Source: Phaeoceros laevis
Taxonomy: Eukaryota > Anthocerotophyta > Anthocerotopsida > Notothyladales
Reading direction: 5' to 3'
Length of the DNA stretch: 64,000 nucleotides
Assembly: GCA_049999765.1 (NCBI GenBank)
Contig: JBNGIQ010009433.1
Coordinates: 1-64,000 of the forward strand
In this document: positions 19,708 through 31,473 of the stretch, in pieces
How positions within the stretch are numbered: position 1 is the stretch's first letter
Layout of the letters: each line of letters starts with the position of its first letter
Position numbers and translations under genes: made by a program
The notes under the pieces: generated by a model
The model's database searches: none
What the model saw: the letters and a program-made list of their open reading frames with translations, nothing else
Told to the model about the DNA's origin: nothing

Positions 19708-20868
19708 CTACTGGTATGGTTGCGAAGTGTTCATGCAAAGCCCCCATCTTGGCTGATAACAGACGAACTGCTTTGCTTCGTAACCTGTGCTACGGTGCCC
19801 ATTAGGCACTACACTTGTCCAGATCCGTGATGAGTGGTCATACCTCATGATCGCATGCCGCCACCTATTCCGGTGTCTTCTCACTGAATGCAGGTAAAAC
19901 TCCCCTTTGGAGCCTCCTACAATTGAAAACATATCCTTCTTATCCTTGCTGGCTGGAATGTGTTCCAATTGGTCCAGCTCCCTCCATTCCCTCGTAAGGA
20001 TATCAAGAAGAAACACTTTGATGTTGCCAGTTGGTAGGCCCCTTCGTTTCCGGTCTTTTTGTTCCGAGATGCTTTCGCCATAAGAAACCAGCATCACTTC
20101 ACCCTGGCAGCCAACTAGAATACAGCGCTTCAAACACGGCAAACCATTTGTTCTCACTTCCATCCATGAGTCCGCACAAACATCGTAGGCCACAACTCGG
20201 CAGCCTCCAAGTGTGCTCACAACCCTGCAGTACACAATACTTCCGGCCACACCATGGTCCAGAACCTGAGACGGTGGAAATGGAATTTCTGATAAGGATT
20301 CCCGCCAGCTACCGACGTCAGAGTCAAATATACTTGTGAACATAGCACACTCCCCATCGGCAGCTTCACCACAAGCGAACACAACTACCCTGTAAACCAC
20401 TGGACATGAATTTTCCAAGACATGGAGCGCAACTGAATGATCGATTGGTGTAAACTCTAGCTTAGGCAACTCTCTCACATCCTTGGACATTGGATCGACT
20501 ATCACCAAGACAGACCGATCATAGCGACCCTCCATGCATAGAAGCCCCGATGCACTTGCCACCACTAGCCCGAACCCAACCAGGGTCTGTCTGGGAAGAT
20601 CGTACCAAACATCGTCGGAAGGAGAGTAACCTCGGCATTCATTATTCCTTCCCACCGCCATCAGCCAAGGACGGTGCGCAGGTGTCTGGCTGCACTTCAA
20701 CTTAAACCCCGCAGAATTCAGCAGGGTTCTCCATCTCTTGCAAACAGTGCCAGCACGAATGAGGCTAGGGACCGGCAGGTGAGCTAAGATTGCTTCGATC
20801 AGCTCTTCGGGTAACCTGGCCCACAGAGAAACCACAGAATCGTCTTGTTCTTTTCTCTTGAGCGTCAT
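19708..20868 (-). CDS. F-box protein with kelch-like C-terminus
   Basis: Single exon, 386 aa from ATG 20868 (the frame is open further upstream but without an ATG). Residues ~17-55 are the F-box: WARLPEELIEAILAHLPVPSL, then AGTVCKRWRTLL. The rest has repeated beta-propeller-like strands with Trp/Asp/Tyr motifs, e.g. GRNNECRGYSPSDDVWYDLP, FDSDVGSWRESL, VVAYDVCADSWMEV and LLDILTREWREL. F-box proteins bind SKP1 and present substrates to an SCF ubiquitin ligase; the propeller selects the substrate, which is unknown. It is divergent from the HSF gene 1.1 kb away, so the spacer holds two promoters. Confidence 0.85.
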   Translation of the reverse strand: MTLKRKEQDDSVVSLWARLPEELIEAILAHLPVPSLIRAGTVCKRWRTLLNSAGFKLKCSQTPAHRPWLMAVGRNNECRGYSPSDDVWYDLPRQTLVGFGLVVASASGLLCMEGRYDRSVLVIVDPMSKDVRELPKLEFTPIDHSVALHVLENSCPVVYRVVVFACGEAADGECAMFTSIFDSDVGSWRESLSEIPFPPSQVLDHGVAGSIVYCRVVSTLGGCRVVAYDVCADSWMEVRTNGLPCLKRCILVGCQGEVMLVSYGESISEQKDRKRRGLPTGNIKVFLLDILTREWRELDQLEHIPASKDKKDMFSIVGGSKGEFYLHSVRRHRNRWRHAIMRYDHSSRIWTSVVPNGHRSTGYEAKQFVCYQPRWGLCMNTSQPYQ

Positions 20869-21978
20869 CGCAGAATCCACCTCAATGCTGCTGCGTCCAA
20901 CCACCCGACCAGCACCTAGCAGGATGTCAAGCGCAACCCCCAAAACACAAGCACTCCTTTACACGAAAGACGCGGCCACATCTCGAAGTGCTTCAGGAAA
21001 CCCTAATCTCGTGCAGTAGCCATGTGCCCACCTGCAGGCAGGCGCTATCGCCAATTTTGGAGTAACATGGACGGAGGAGGAGCTTGCAAGCTCCGCGACG
21101 TACTTCCAGACACGTCCGGGGTGATCGGCGAAGTAAGCTGGCAAGGTTGGCAAGGTGCTAGAGAACGAAAGCGAAAGTGCAGAAGACCTATAGTCTATGG
21201 CTCCCGATGGTTGGCTTTCAGATTATGGCAGCAATCTCGCCTTCATGGTGGTGTGGGATTTACGAGACACACAAATCTCTCATTTCCGTACAGACAAACA
21301 GCCGAGAAATGTAACTCGTTAGGGGTTAGCGGGGAAACCCCAGTCCGGTCACTTGGCTTCCTCGGCAAGCATCGGCAAGCTTTCATCTGCACGCGTCTTG
21401 TGCGACGCAGGCCGGCTATGAAGAATGCACAATGGTTTGGTGTCGGTATGACTGTTAGAGGGCGTTCTTCAAGCGAACGAAGCGTGCGCAGCAGGAGAAA
21501 GTAAGGATTTTGGTGGCTCTTGGTCGGGGTTCCAACCTGGCCTCTACCAGTCGCAGAGACATCCGGGACCAGTTAGCCAGGTGAAGCGATTCTAGCTAGC
21601 CCCAGGTGTTGGTGTAGGCGTGAGCGCGATCCGCAAGCTGTGGATTGGGTGTCCTATGGCAACAGTTTCTGTGCTTTTGAGGAACCTTGTAAGGACACAG
21701 CTTGGTGTGGAGGAGCGACTCTGGAGCTGGGGATGCGATTGAAGGCTTGTGGCCAGTGTGGTAGGCATCAACGGCACGGATTGTGACAGGGTTTGCAGGT
21801 GGGTCTTGGTCACCATAGCCACAGTGACATTGGAAGGGGAATGGGATAGGTGCCCGCAGATTTTACACTCCAATGGTTTGATAAGATGCAACGACTGTTG
21901 CTATTGTGTCCGGCTGTTGCCTCAGGCGTTTATCCCCGTAGAGTTAGCTGGTGACAGGCCAGCTGGTGTAGGAAGGAG
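20869..21978. other. Bidirectional promoter/leader interval between F-box and HSF genes
   Basis: No coding exon is supported. Short ORFs on both strands show no family pattern. The HSF leader may contain an upstream intron, but no pair could be fixed. Confidence 0.4.
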
Positions 21979-23576
21979 ATGAATTCACGATTGCTTAGCG
22001 CTGGAACAGCTGGAGAAAAAGCTCTTCCCAGTTCTGCGCCACAGCCCATGGACGGTTTGCAAAGCTCTGCTCCCCCTCCCTTCCTGACGAAGACTTTTGA
22101 TATGGTAGATGACCCTGCCACTGACGCTACCGTCTCTTGGAGCAGCAGCAATAACAGCTTCATTGTCTGGAATCCACCTGAGTTTGCTCGAGACCTTCTT
22201 CCCAAGTACTTCAAGCACAACAACTTCTCCAGCTTTGTGCGACAGCTGAACACCTACGGTTTTCGGAAGGTCGATCCAGACCGGTGGGAGTTTGCAAATG
22301 AAGGATTTTTGCGTGGCCAGAGGCAACTACTGAAGAACATTCACCGGCGGAAACCAGTATCTCATGGTCAACCCCAGCAGCAGCAGCAGCAGCAGCAGCA
22401 GCAATCTCAGAGCTCAACTGTGGGACCCTGCGTGGAAGTTGGAAAATTTGGGCTGGAGGGAGAAATTGAACGACTCAAGCGCGATAAGAACGTCCTCATG
22501 TTGGAACTAGTGCGTCTGCGCCAGCAGCAGCAGTCTACAGAGCGAGAGCTTCAGGTGACATTACCTAGTGTCTGCGTTTAAGCTGTAGCTCTCCTGGTGC
22601 TTATGCCTGCTGACTGCTGCGAAGGGTTTGTGGATCACGTGAATGGACTACTGGAAGTTCTGCTATCATGCAGGTTATGGGGAACCGGCTTCAAGTGACA
22701 GAGCAGCGTCAGCAGCAGATGATGTCCTTCTTGGCCAAAGCCATGCAAAACCCGACTTTTCTTGCTCAACTTGTACATCAAAACGAGACCAACAAGAGGC
22801 TTGCTGCATCCAGAAAGAAGCGAAGGTTGCCCAAACAAGAAGCAGACGGAGATTCTGCTGACCATGGGACTCCAGCTGATGGTCAAATTGTCCAGTATGA
22901 TCCCAGCTCGAATGATGCACGAGCTATGTTCATGCAACTGTTTGCCTCTGCTGAGGGTGGCAAAGTTGATGTAAGCAACCCTTTGGAAGCTTTGCTTCGG
23001 GACTTGGGCAGTCCCGGGGATCAAATGCAAGAAAGCCGTCACTCGGGAGTGACTCTAACGGAAATGCAAGTACCTTCCCCTGGACAGGAAGCCTTGGTCA
23101 ATCTAACAGCTACGGACTTCGTAGCTGAGTCTCATCTTCATCTCTCTCCCTCCTCTCCACCGTCACCACAGATTGCAGGAAATCATGTAGACGGGGGTCA
23201 TACAATTTGCTCCCCAGATCTTGAGGTTGCTTCCTTTGACACCGGTGAAGTGGGTTTAAAATTAATTGAACCCAACGAAGATCCGATGGCTTTGGAGCTA
23301 GGTATCGACGCTGAGGTTGAAAGGCATTCTCCTGAAGCTGAGACTAGCACTGCAGACAGTGCGGCTGTCAGCTCTGCAGTAAATGACATCTTTTGGGAGC
23401 AGTTCTTGTCTGGCAGTGCTGCTGAATCACCAGGAACTGAACCTGAAGTTGATGATATGCCGGACCCTATTGATAATGGAGATATGGTTGGAGGTGAGCC
23501 ATGGCTTTATGGCAAACCAACAGTGGACCAGCTAGCAGAGCAGATGGGCCAACTTGCGCCAGGACTGAAGCCCTGA
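21979..23576 (+). CDS. HSFA1: Class A1-type heat-stress transcription factor
   Basis: Two exons, 21979..22554 and 22674..23576, give 492 aa; the 119-nt intron separates Gln192 from Val193. The DNA-binding domain spans ~33-126: [17 protein letters not shown], then [17 protein letters not shown] and [19 protein letters not shown] polyglutamine tract (CAG run at 22375-22402) follows. The HR-A/B coiled coil ([20 protein letters not shown] ... [12 protein letters not shown]) has the long class A insert. Next come an NLS (RKKRRLPK, ~239), an AHA activation motif ([10 protein letters not shown], ~430) and a C-terminal Leu-rich export-like signal (LAEQMGQL). This is the A1 layout: trimer forms, binds heat-shock elements and activates chaperone genes. 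The DNA-binding domain has no intron, which is unusual; the only intron sits in HR-A/B. Confidence 0.92.
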
Positions 23577-25664
23577 TATGAGTTGAAGTACAGAGATACA
23601 AGGTACAGTCTCCATTCTCTTGACAGATCATCTTTCCTTATCTTTGCTGTGGTCGTCCTATATGTGCCTTGTGTCCTCTGCTATTTTTGCGTACAGTGTA
23701 GCTGATCTGTCGAATGTCTGGGTTGTGGAACTGTGTTCGGTTCGTGAAGAGTAGACTCTGCCTTTCTAGTGTATCTGCAGTGCTTGTGAACAATGTTCCT
23801 GTGCTGAGATCGTTGTCTAACTTGTATCGATGGGACTTTGATTCTTTTTTCGCTCATAGTGTCTGGGTTTGGGTTTGTAAATTCCAATGGTTCCATTCCA
23901 TGAATCTTATGAGTTGTTTTCGTGTCACGTAGGGCGTGAAGGCGATGGCTGTGACTTTTTGGGGAGCGGCTAGGGGTTTGTGAGCAGGTAGTGTAAGGTC
24001 CTATTTCCACGTATTGTTGATGGAACACTCCTCTCGAAATAGCAACAGCACAAGTGTCTGAGGAGCCAGGTTATTCGCAGTTCAGAGCCACCCTGGATGG
24101 ACACAGAGCTCCTTGTGCAATCGCTTTCAGCCATTTCATTCCACCTCCTGGTGTAACTTGGTTTAGAAGGTTCAACGCTGCTATGCCCACATGTTATCAC
24201 CCTGAAAACTAATGAAACAGAATCTCACATGTCCTAACGGCTGAAGCTCTCGTGCAAAGATAATGTAAGCGGGAATCTAGCTTTTCTGAACTGCTTCATC
24301 ACGTTTTCGGTGGTGCTTAATCTGCTTTCAGCACGCCTCCGGCTCTTCCTCTTTTTCTCCTTGCTGGAGCACTGGTACAGTCCTTTACCCTTGCGACTTG
24401 CTTCCGCCATGTCAATTATTAGCTTTCCGAGTAGGGGTCTCAACTTCTCCTCACCAAATGGTAAAATGACACCACCCTTGTCTGTGGTAAAATGGATGTT
24501 TAGGATGCTCCGGCGGGGAGTGTTCTTTCTGAGACTGCATTCTGGGCATTTTTCTCGTCTTGAGGGGTTTAGCATGGCTGGGTGCATCCTGACTTTTGAA
24601 TCATGCACTCCATCCTTGCCGACAATTCTCCAGCTCTGTTGACGATTGTCCGCAACAGTGCTATCGGACTTCAATATAATATTGAAATACCTCTTCGCTT
24701 TGGGTGCTAAAACTTGCCATGGCGGGTGTCACTTTTTGTAGGGGGATCCTAATTTATGGTATAGAGACGTCATCCGCATAGAATCTACCGCGCTAACGAC
24801 ATGTTGGAACGGCAGTCCATACCAGGGCTCGGGATACTGTTTTACGTGTACCGGCGAAAAGCTGGCATTTCGTGGACTTGACCGGCGCAAAGCTGGCAAA
24901 AACATTTGGACAAATAAGTTGGCTGGCGTTTCATAATACTGACCGGCGGACCAAATAATCATTACAAACCCTATCATACATAGGATGTGTCATGTGATAT
25001 GCAGCATGATGCTCCACATCACATGCACATGCCATAACATAACCTAATAAACGCTTCCGCCTACGGCCTTGCTTGCTCATGCATGTGGTGAGCACATAGT
25101 ATCTATACATTGTAATTACCGGCATGTCCATAATGCAAACGGACAATTACCGGCAAACCCTTATATGGACCGGCTTTAAGCCGTTTTCCCAGCCGAAGGG
25201 TTTTTGCCACAACCGGCGGAAGGGGTCAGGGTACCGGCGCACTTTACACTGTTTGCCGGCGTGCCCGGGGCCCTGGTCCATACCACCGCGCTGAAGACAT
25301 GTTTCCGGGAGACCGTAAGTAGCTGAGGAATCCGTGTCCTGGGATGCCGCAACATGGCATCCCATTCATGCCAAATCCGCACAGGCGCACAGGGTCCTGC
25401 TTTCCTCACCCACTAACCAAAGTTCTGGTGCAATGTAAGGGATGAAGCACTGAAGGCTGTGGCTGGAACCGGCCCCTTGGAGGATTGCCTCGGACGCCCC
25501 AATGGCCTCCCCGTCCACGCATATCCTGGCAGCTCGTGCCTTGTCGTGCTTGCCCGCAAGCGTTGCCCAGTGCGATGGAACCCCTGCCTCGTTTGGTGTG
25601 CGTCTGTCCTGTACGTCCTCGGTGTTCGACTCCCGGACTAAACAGCAGCAAGGGAGAGTATGGT
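23577..25664. other. Gene-free interval between HSF and Z-ISO
   Basis: 3' flank of the HSF gene, then sequence rich in CCGGC. Between about 24850 and 25270 short motifs such as ACCGGCG and AAAGCTGGCA recur on the plus strand (ACCGGCGAAAAGCTGGC and ACCGGCGCAAAGCTGGC). A 146-codon minus frame at 24234-24674 lacks an ATG at its head and has no recognised family. No gene is supported. Confidence 0.5.
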
Positions 25665-27180
25665 ATGGGAGGAGCTGGCGGCCAGCACAGGGCCTTCATT
25701 CTCGCCGCCCTCTTGCGAATTCATGGCAGGATTGGCGATTTTCCGCCGGTGTCAAGGTTGATTCCTCAAACCAAAATGTGGTGGAAGACTTGGGTGCTTT
25801 AACAGTCTGGCTTGGGCTTGTCTGAAACCCTCATTGGCGTGTGCGCACCAGCTGCCGAAGTACCGTGCAGGCGGTGGGAGAAGTCTAGGCATTTTCAGCT
25901 CCTCCCCTCGAGCCCAGCTCAGGTCCGACTTGGAGGAGCCTTCGCCAGTGCCCTCAGCAGCACCGCATTCAGGGGCTTCAGGCAGCTCGGAGCCGTCCAG
26001 CGAGACTGGAAGAGGACTGGTGGGTGAGGATGCCGCCGTGTTCGAGCTCAGCAAGCAGAAGACTTCGTCATGGGTGTACTTCACACTAGTGCTAGGTGTG
26101 GTGTTGGCAGCATTGTATGTTCTCTGGATCGACCCTTCAACAGGTTTTGGAACCGACTTCGTAGCAGCACTCTCTTCCTTGTCTGACGACCCTGCGGTGA
26201 GCATCCAGACGCTTGTGATGCTTGGATTGCGTAGTTTACCCGAAAGCTTACCGTTGCTGACACATAGGTGTGGGTTTTCTATATGAAGGTTGTGATGCTG
26301 GCGATTCTCCTTGTCTTCGGCGTAGCACACAGCGGCCTTGCCAGCCTGCGTGATGCAGGAGAGAAAGCCATCGGGGAACGAGCTTACCGAGTGCTGTTCG
26401 GTGTGGTGTCTCTTCCTCTTGCAGTATCTGCAGTGGTATGTTACTGCCATCACCACATAACTACAGACAGCCATTAGGCATGTATTGACATGCTGTTTGC
26501 TTCTCTGCCTCTCCTCTGCGCTCACCTACATTGTGTTGTTGTGTTGCCGACAGGTTTACTTCATCAACCACCGGTACGATGGCATCCAGCTCTGGCAACT
26601 TCAAACAGTTCCTGGTGTGCACGAACTGGTTTGGCTTCTCTCCTTCGTCTCCTTTTTCTTCCTCTACCCTTCCACCTTCAATCTCCTTGAAGTTGCGGCT
26701 GTGGACAAACCCAAGATGCACATGTGGGAGACTGGCATCATGCGGGTCACAAGGCATCCTCAGGTGAGAGTTGGTTACCCTGTTCCTTTCTGTGCTGGAC
26801 CTCAAGCAGGTGTGAGCCAGGGCCTGATATGCCTTTTTCCTTAGATGGTGGGGCAGTTCATGTGGTGCCTTGCGCACACGCTGTGGATAGGGACGTCTTT
26901 CACTCTGGTAACGTCACTCGGTCTTTGCGCGCACCATCTGTTTGGAGTCTGGAATGGGGACAGGAGGTTGGCTAAACGGTACGGGCAAGCATTTGAAGAA
27001 GTCAAGAGCAGAACAAGTGTGGTGCCCTTTGCTGCCATCTTGGATGGCCGGCAAAACCTTCCTGACGAATATTACAAGGAGTTTTTAAGAGTTCCCTACT
27101 TCGTCCTAACTGCGCTCACATTGGGTGCCTATTTCGCGCATCCTCTCTTACGAGCAGGCAGCGCCTACCTTAACTGGTGA
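25665..27180 (+). CDS. Z-ISO: 15-cis-zeta-carotene isomerase, chloroplastic (NnrU family)
   Basis: Five exons, 25665..25756, 25806..26196, 26268..26435, 26554..26763 and 26845..27180, encode 398 aa. The N-terminus is Arg/Ser/Ala-rich, fitting a plastid transit peptide. The NnrU core is clear: [81 protein letters not shown] and [16 protein letters not shown]. Conserved His residues (AHSG, RHPQ, AHTLW) include the heme b ligands known for the family. Several hydrophobic segments suit a plastid-membrane protein. Z-ISO converts the 15-cis bond of 9,15,9'-tri-cis-zeta-carotene between PDS and ZDS. The first intron is only 49 nt and exon 1 is the least certain part; exons 2-5 are strong. Confidence 0.92.
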
Positions 27181-29785
27181 CTGTTTGACTACCTTGGCTG
27201 GTCATTGCTTGATTGATGTTTTTAGAGATGAAACCTTTACATTCAGCTTCTGTTGAATCCTCCCGACATTTTTTCAACGTAGTAATGGAATTCTAAGAAG
27301 CAAAATGCCACTGTCATGCTTGTGTTCATGTAAATAGCTCGCGTGGCTGTTGAATGCGACACGACCATTTTTTCGAGAAAATCTTAAATGTCACATCCCG
27401 TTGCACAAAACCGTTGCATACCGTTCTAGTAGCACTTGACTCAAAGCTTGAGTCTTTTATTTTATTTTGCAAGCAATCTTGGCATGCCTTTTTGGTGTGG
27501 ACCATTGCTCGAGTGTACTAGTTTTAAATTGGGGCTTTATGAGTTTAAGATTGTAATTATGCTACATATATTTCATTTTAAAAAAGTGTCCTGCTTGAAA
27601 TTATTCATAAGGCCTATAGATGGGACATTGCTACTCACATGTCTAGAATAAGTGCTGCTAGTGGAATGTCAATTTGATGCCACATTGGACGGCCCATAAT
27701 GAGATAGTTATCATTATGTACCCAATAAGTTTTTCTCTACTCAACATGTACTTTTACTATTTGGGACCTTATTGGGGATCTACTTTTACTATTTTGTGTT
27801 AAATCAAAATTTAAAGCTATTTCAATATTGTAGGTTAAATTTGGCCCTCCTTTTTTTCTTCAAATTGGGAGTGCCATATATTTAAAGTAAGTTCTTCAAT
27901 ATCAAGCAAGTTCCTTTCTAAATTTTGACAAAAATCACTTAAAACTCAACAATCTTATGTGTGCATAAACGTCTACCTACTCGTTTTCAAACCCACTAAT
28001 TAATAAACATGCCTTTGATGTTATGCGTACCTCTACATGGATAAATGGTTGTAGCTTATAATAGTATGACATATACCTTAACACATTTCTACACCTCGAC
28101 ATAAATAAATGGTTGTAGCTCATAATAGTATGACATATACCTTAACACGTTTCTATAAAGAATGTTGTGAGCAAAGCATATGCCTTTCTATAATGAGTCA
28201 AAAAAAAAAAATAGTCACGAAGTGACTATGTCTATCTCGAGCTTGTATTTATGGCCGTCCAAAAAAAGTTTATGTTCTCATCTTTCATTTTGATCTAAAG
28301 ATTTTCAAATATGTAAACTATTTTTGATATTATTTATCCACCACGAGCTTGTACTTGCTGCAAGAACTTGACACCTTTCACTAGTAGTGCTCATGCTTCT
28401 CTATCCTGTTTTGACTCTTCTCCAAGTTGAACGCTTCTCTCTACTCCAAGTTGAGCACTTCTCTCTAGCTAAGCCTCTTTTCCAAGTGAGCTCATGCATC
28501 ACACAACCTTAGTAGTTATTCAGTGTGACACTCAACATTGTCAGTGTTGCAATTTCCCATCATTGTTGCCTTCAAGTTTTCAATGTGCCAAACTTTCATG
28601 ATAATGTGTTGGTCAGAAAATGCCAGCAATACCTCCCGCTGTCGCATTGTTGTCCTAAGATCTACTGCCACTTGCTCGGTGCTCACCACACTTATCCCAA
28701 AAATAGCTTCATTCCAAAGATCTTGCATTTCAAAAAGCTCATAAGGTCGGTTTGGCAATGTTGAGCCTTCAACGTCATCTCATCAGCGAATCTTTTGACA
28801 GCCACCTTGGCCAAACCCTCTAGCCTCTTGATCTACCGTTGCCCTCGCTTGTACTTGCAACTGCCATGTTACCTTCAAACCATGCCCTCCTCTTGCTGCT
28901 AGCAACCTTCTAACCTGCTTTCATGCTCGATTCTTGCTTGGACAGTATGCAAAATAGTATTTAACTCCAAAATAACAAATAAAATTGCGATATAAAGCAA
29001 AGGTGCCATAATTTACTAACAAAAATGTCAACACTTTTTATTCCTGCTCCTTACTTATTTTATGCTTTCATTCCTTACTTTTTTTATGCTTTCATCTCTA
29101 ATTGAGCCAATATCTTCGTCAATGCCCTCATTTAAGTTTTCCAAGATAGTCGGCAATGTTGAACTTTGATGTATTGTTTGTTATCCATAATGTTCAACAT
29201 CTTGTTGATGCTTTGAGCTGGAGTTGAGCCAATATCATCATCTATGCCCTCATTTAAGCTTTCCAAGATAGTTGGTAATGTCCAAATTTGATTGATCTTT
29301 TGAAATTTCTTATCCATGACGGTCCACAGCTTGGCCAATTATGTGATTTCAAATAAGACAACAACAACAACAACTCACCATGTGCTTCTGGGCAACAACA
29401 CTTTACTACGTACTTATGGGTCCGAAATGGTCCACAAGGATAGAGATGAAGATGAGGCAAAGTTTAGATACAAGACTTACCTACTATGGTGTTGCTAGGT
29501 GATTTTGTTCGTTTCACATCTACATGGATATAATTTTTAAGACAATCACACAACCATCATGTTGCATATGGAAATTTCCCACTTTGGTATCACCTACGAC
29601 AGCCGATATGGTAGAGTGAGGTCGCACCGAAAAGCCCGATGTGGGCTGGAGACTTGATGACTTGATGTGGGCCGGGAGGCAAAACCTAAACTGCGCTCAA
29701 CGAGATGCTCCTGAGCGAAAACTTAGTACTAGAGCTAAGAGGCCTAAGAGGGAAGTGATGAATTCAAGTTTAGCGTTTGGCTGTC
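27181..29785. other. AT-rich gene-free DNA with tandem duplications
   Basis: No gene is supported over about 2.6 kb. It contains a ~70-bp tandem duplication at 28030-28165 (ATAAATGGTTGTAGCT twice), short repeats around CTTCTCTCCAAGTTGA near 28420-28470, and a ~125-bp duplication at 29105-29290 (ATGCCCTCATTTAAG and TTTCCAAGATAGT in each half). The texture suggests old transposon DNA, but no coding domain could be read. Confidence 0.5.
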
Positions 29786-30153
29786 ACCCGTTCTAATTTT
29801 GGCGCGTAATACAAATTGTTTCAGCTTCGGGTGCATTCCAAAGACGTCTTGGACGTGACAGCAACTCATGAAAGTGGCTATGAGACTCTGGAACCCAGAC
29901 ATCGGCGTTCACTTAGTCAACTACTGGTCCTGCCTCGACAAATCTTGCTACTCCAGAACTTGAATGTGTTAGTCCATGAGCCTGGATGAAGCCTTTGCAT
30001 GAGTTCTTTGATGTGCATAACTTAAGCGTAACGTGATAAGGTAAGGCTAAGCTCCTTGATGAAGAGGTACATATGCTCCCCAAGGGTATGTTAGAATGAC
30101 AGTGTTCTAAGGAATCATCAAGAGAGTAGCTGTGATCCAAAAATGCAATTTGT

Positions 30154-31473
30154 TTAAGAACCTCTTAGAGGAGGCCTTTCAATGTCATCCCCATCGGAGG
30201 TCAGTTTGACTGTTTGGATCAGCCTTTCCCTTAGAATTTCCAAATTCTGTTCGGAAATCGCCTTGTGCATCTGTGCATGGCTGTACTTCTGCAAACACAG
30301 CTTCAAACCAGATCAGCAGATCTGTTGGCAAATGCTCATCCAACTGTGAAAGCGACATAAAAGGGACAGACCCTCAGACCCTAGAAGCTCTAAGGGTCTA
30401 ACGACACAGTATCAGCCTAAGCTCACTCACCTTCACCCAGTTGTTGAATAGGTGCAGTCTTGTTACCATCACCCTTTCACCAAGCTCTTGCTTCTCCTAT
30501 AAACAGAAATGGGGGTTCACACAACCCGCAATTGTTCTTGAAAAATTCCGATTAGCAGGAAAGCAATCGACACTTGTAGGTTACCTTCACTAGAATGCGG
30601 AGGAAGGCTCTGCTGTCCTGTGGTCTGTTGTTAACTACAAAGCTGCAGACACAAGAACATAGTCAATGAGCAGTATAACACTTGTATCTTGTTAAACGGC
30701 CAAGGCAGCACAACCTGGCAGGGCAGCAGCAGGGTACAGCGAAATTTATGCAGTTGCTCACTTGTAGAACCATGCATACTGTTGCGGATTCATTTCAGAT
30801 AGTTGGGCTAAAACAGTCTTGACTGCCTTGTAGGTGAAGTAGTCCAGCATGTGCTGCAGAGAAACAAGTGTGCAGGATAATCATGTCATCACCAACCACC
30901 TGATGACTGAGATCCAAGAAACAGACGGCAAGAAGTTCGATCAGGAAGTGCAGCAAGACACCAAGCAACACTGTGGGTTACTACATGTAGAAACCATCCC
31001 AGTTGCCAAAGGCTCATTGCAGTCGTTGAGCAGCGACAAAGTCTCATCACCCCTTTCATCACCGATGTGTAATGAAGAATGATACCAGACTGCTGCATAA
31101 ACTCACTAACCTTGTCAACGTCCGCAAAACTCTCCTCATAGTTCCCTCCGATCTCGCATACAACGACAGACCCACGGCGTTCCCGCTGACCCCGTGGAGT
31201 AGGAACCAAGGGTGATAGTGACCTTGCTGTAAATCGCCAATCTAGCCATGAGTCTTTGAAGGAGGACCGAAGATGCAGACACTGGACGCCACCCCGTTTC
31301 CTCATAGTTCTGTTGCTCTGTTTACCCAGGTCCCTTATTTTGGCTGCTGGTGTGCCTAGCCCTGAGCGGCAGCTCGAAGATGAGGGAGCCGAATCCGAGC
31401 TGGGCGCCATACAAACACGTGGTCCCACAAAAGGCACTGCAGCACCCAACAGTGCCACAGCAGCACCTGCCAT
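30154..31473 (-). CDS. RBCX: RbcX Rubisco-assembly chaperone, chloroplastic
   Basis: Five exons, complement(30154..30288, 30431..30496, 30585..30642, 30762..30853, 31111..31473), join in phase to 237 aa. Exon 1 (121 codons, starting MAGAAVALLGAAVPFVGPRV) is Ser/Arg-rich and resembles a plastid transit peptide. The RbcX helices follow: MLDYFTYKAVKTVLAQLSEM, NPQQYAWFYN, FVVNNRPQDSRAFLRILVK, EKQELGERVMVTRLHLFNNW and KYSHAQMHKAISEQNLEILR. The family forms an arc-shaped homodimer that holds the RbcL C-terminus during Rubisco assembly; this sequence resembles the longer plant RBCX1 branch. Start is the first ATG of the open frame. Introns are 66-257 nt. Confidence 0.92.

Noticed and set aside
24234-24674. 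146-codon minus-strand frame with CPEC and basic tracts
   Set aside because: Starts with TTG, not ATG, overlaps an equally long plus ORF and matches no family I know.
28516-28764. Pair of ~80-aa ORFs on opposite strands in AT-rich DNA
   Set aside because: No recognisable transposon or host domain; probably chance.
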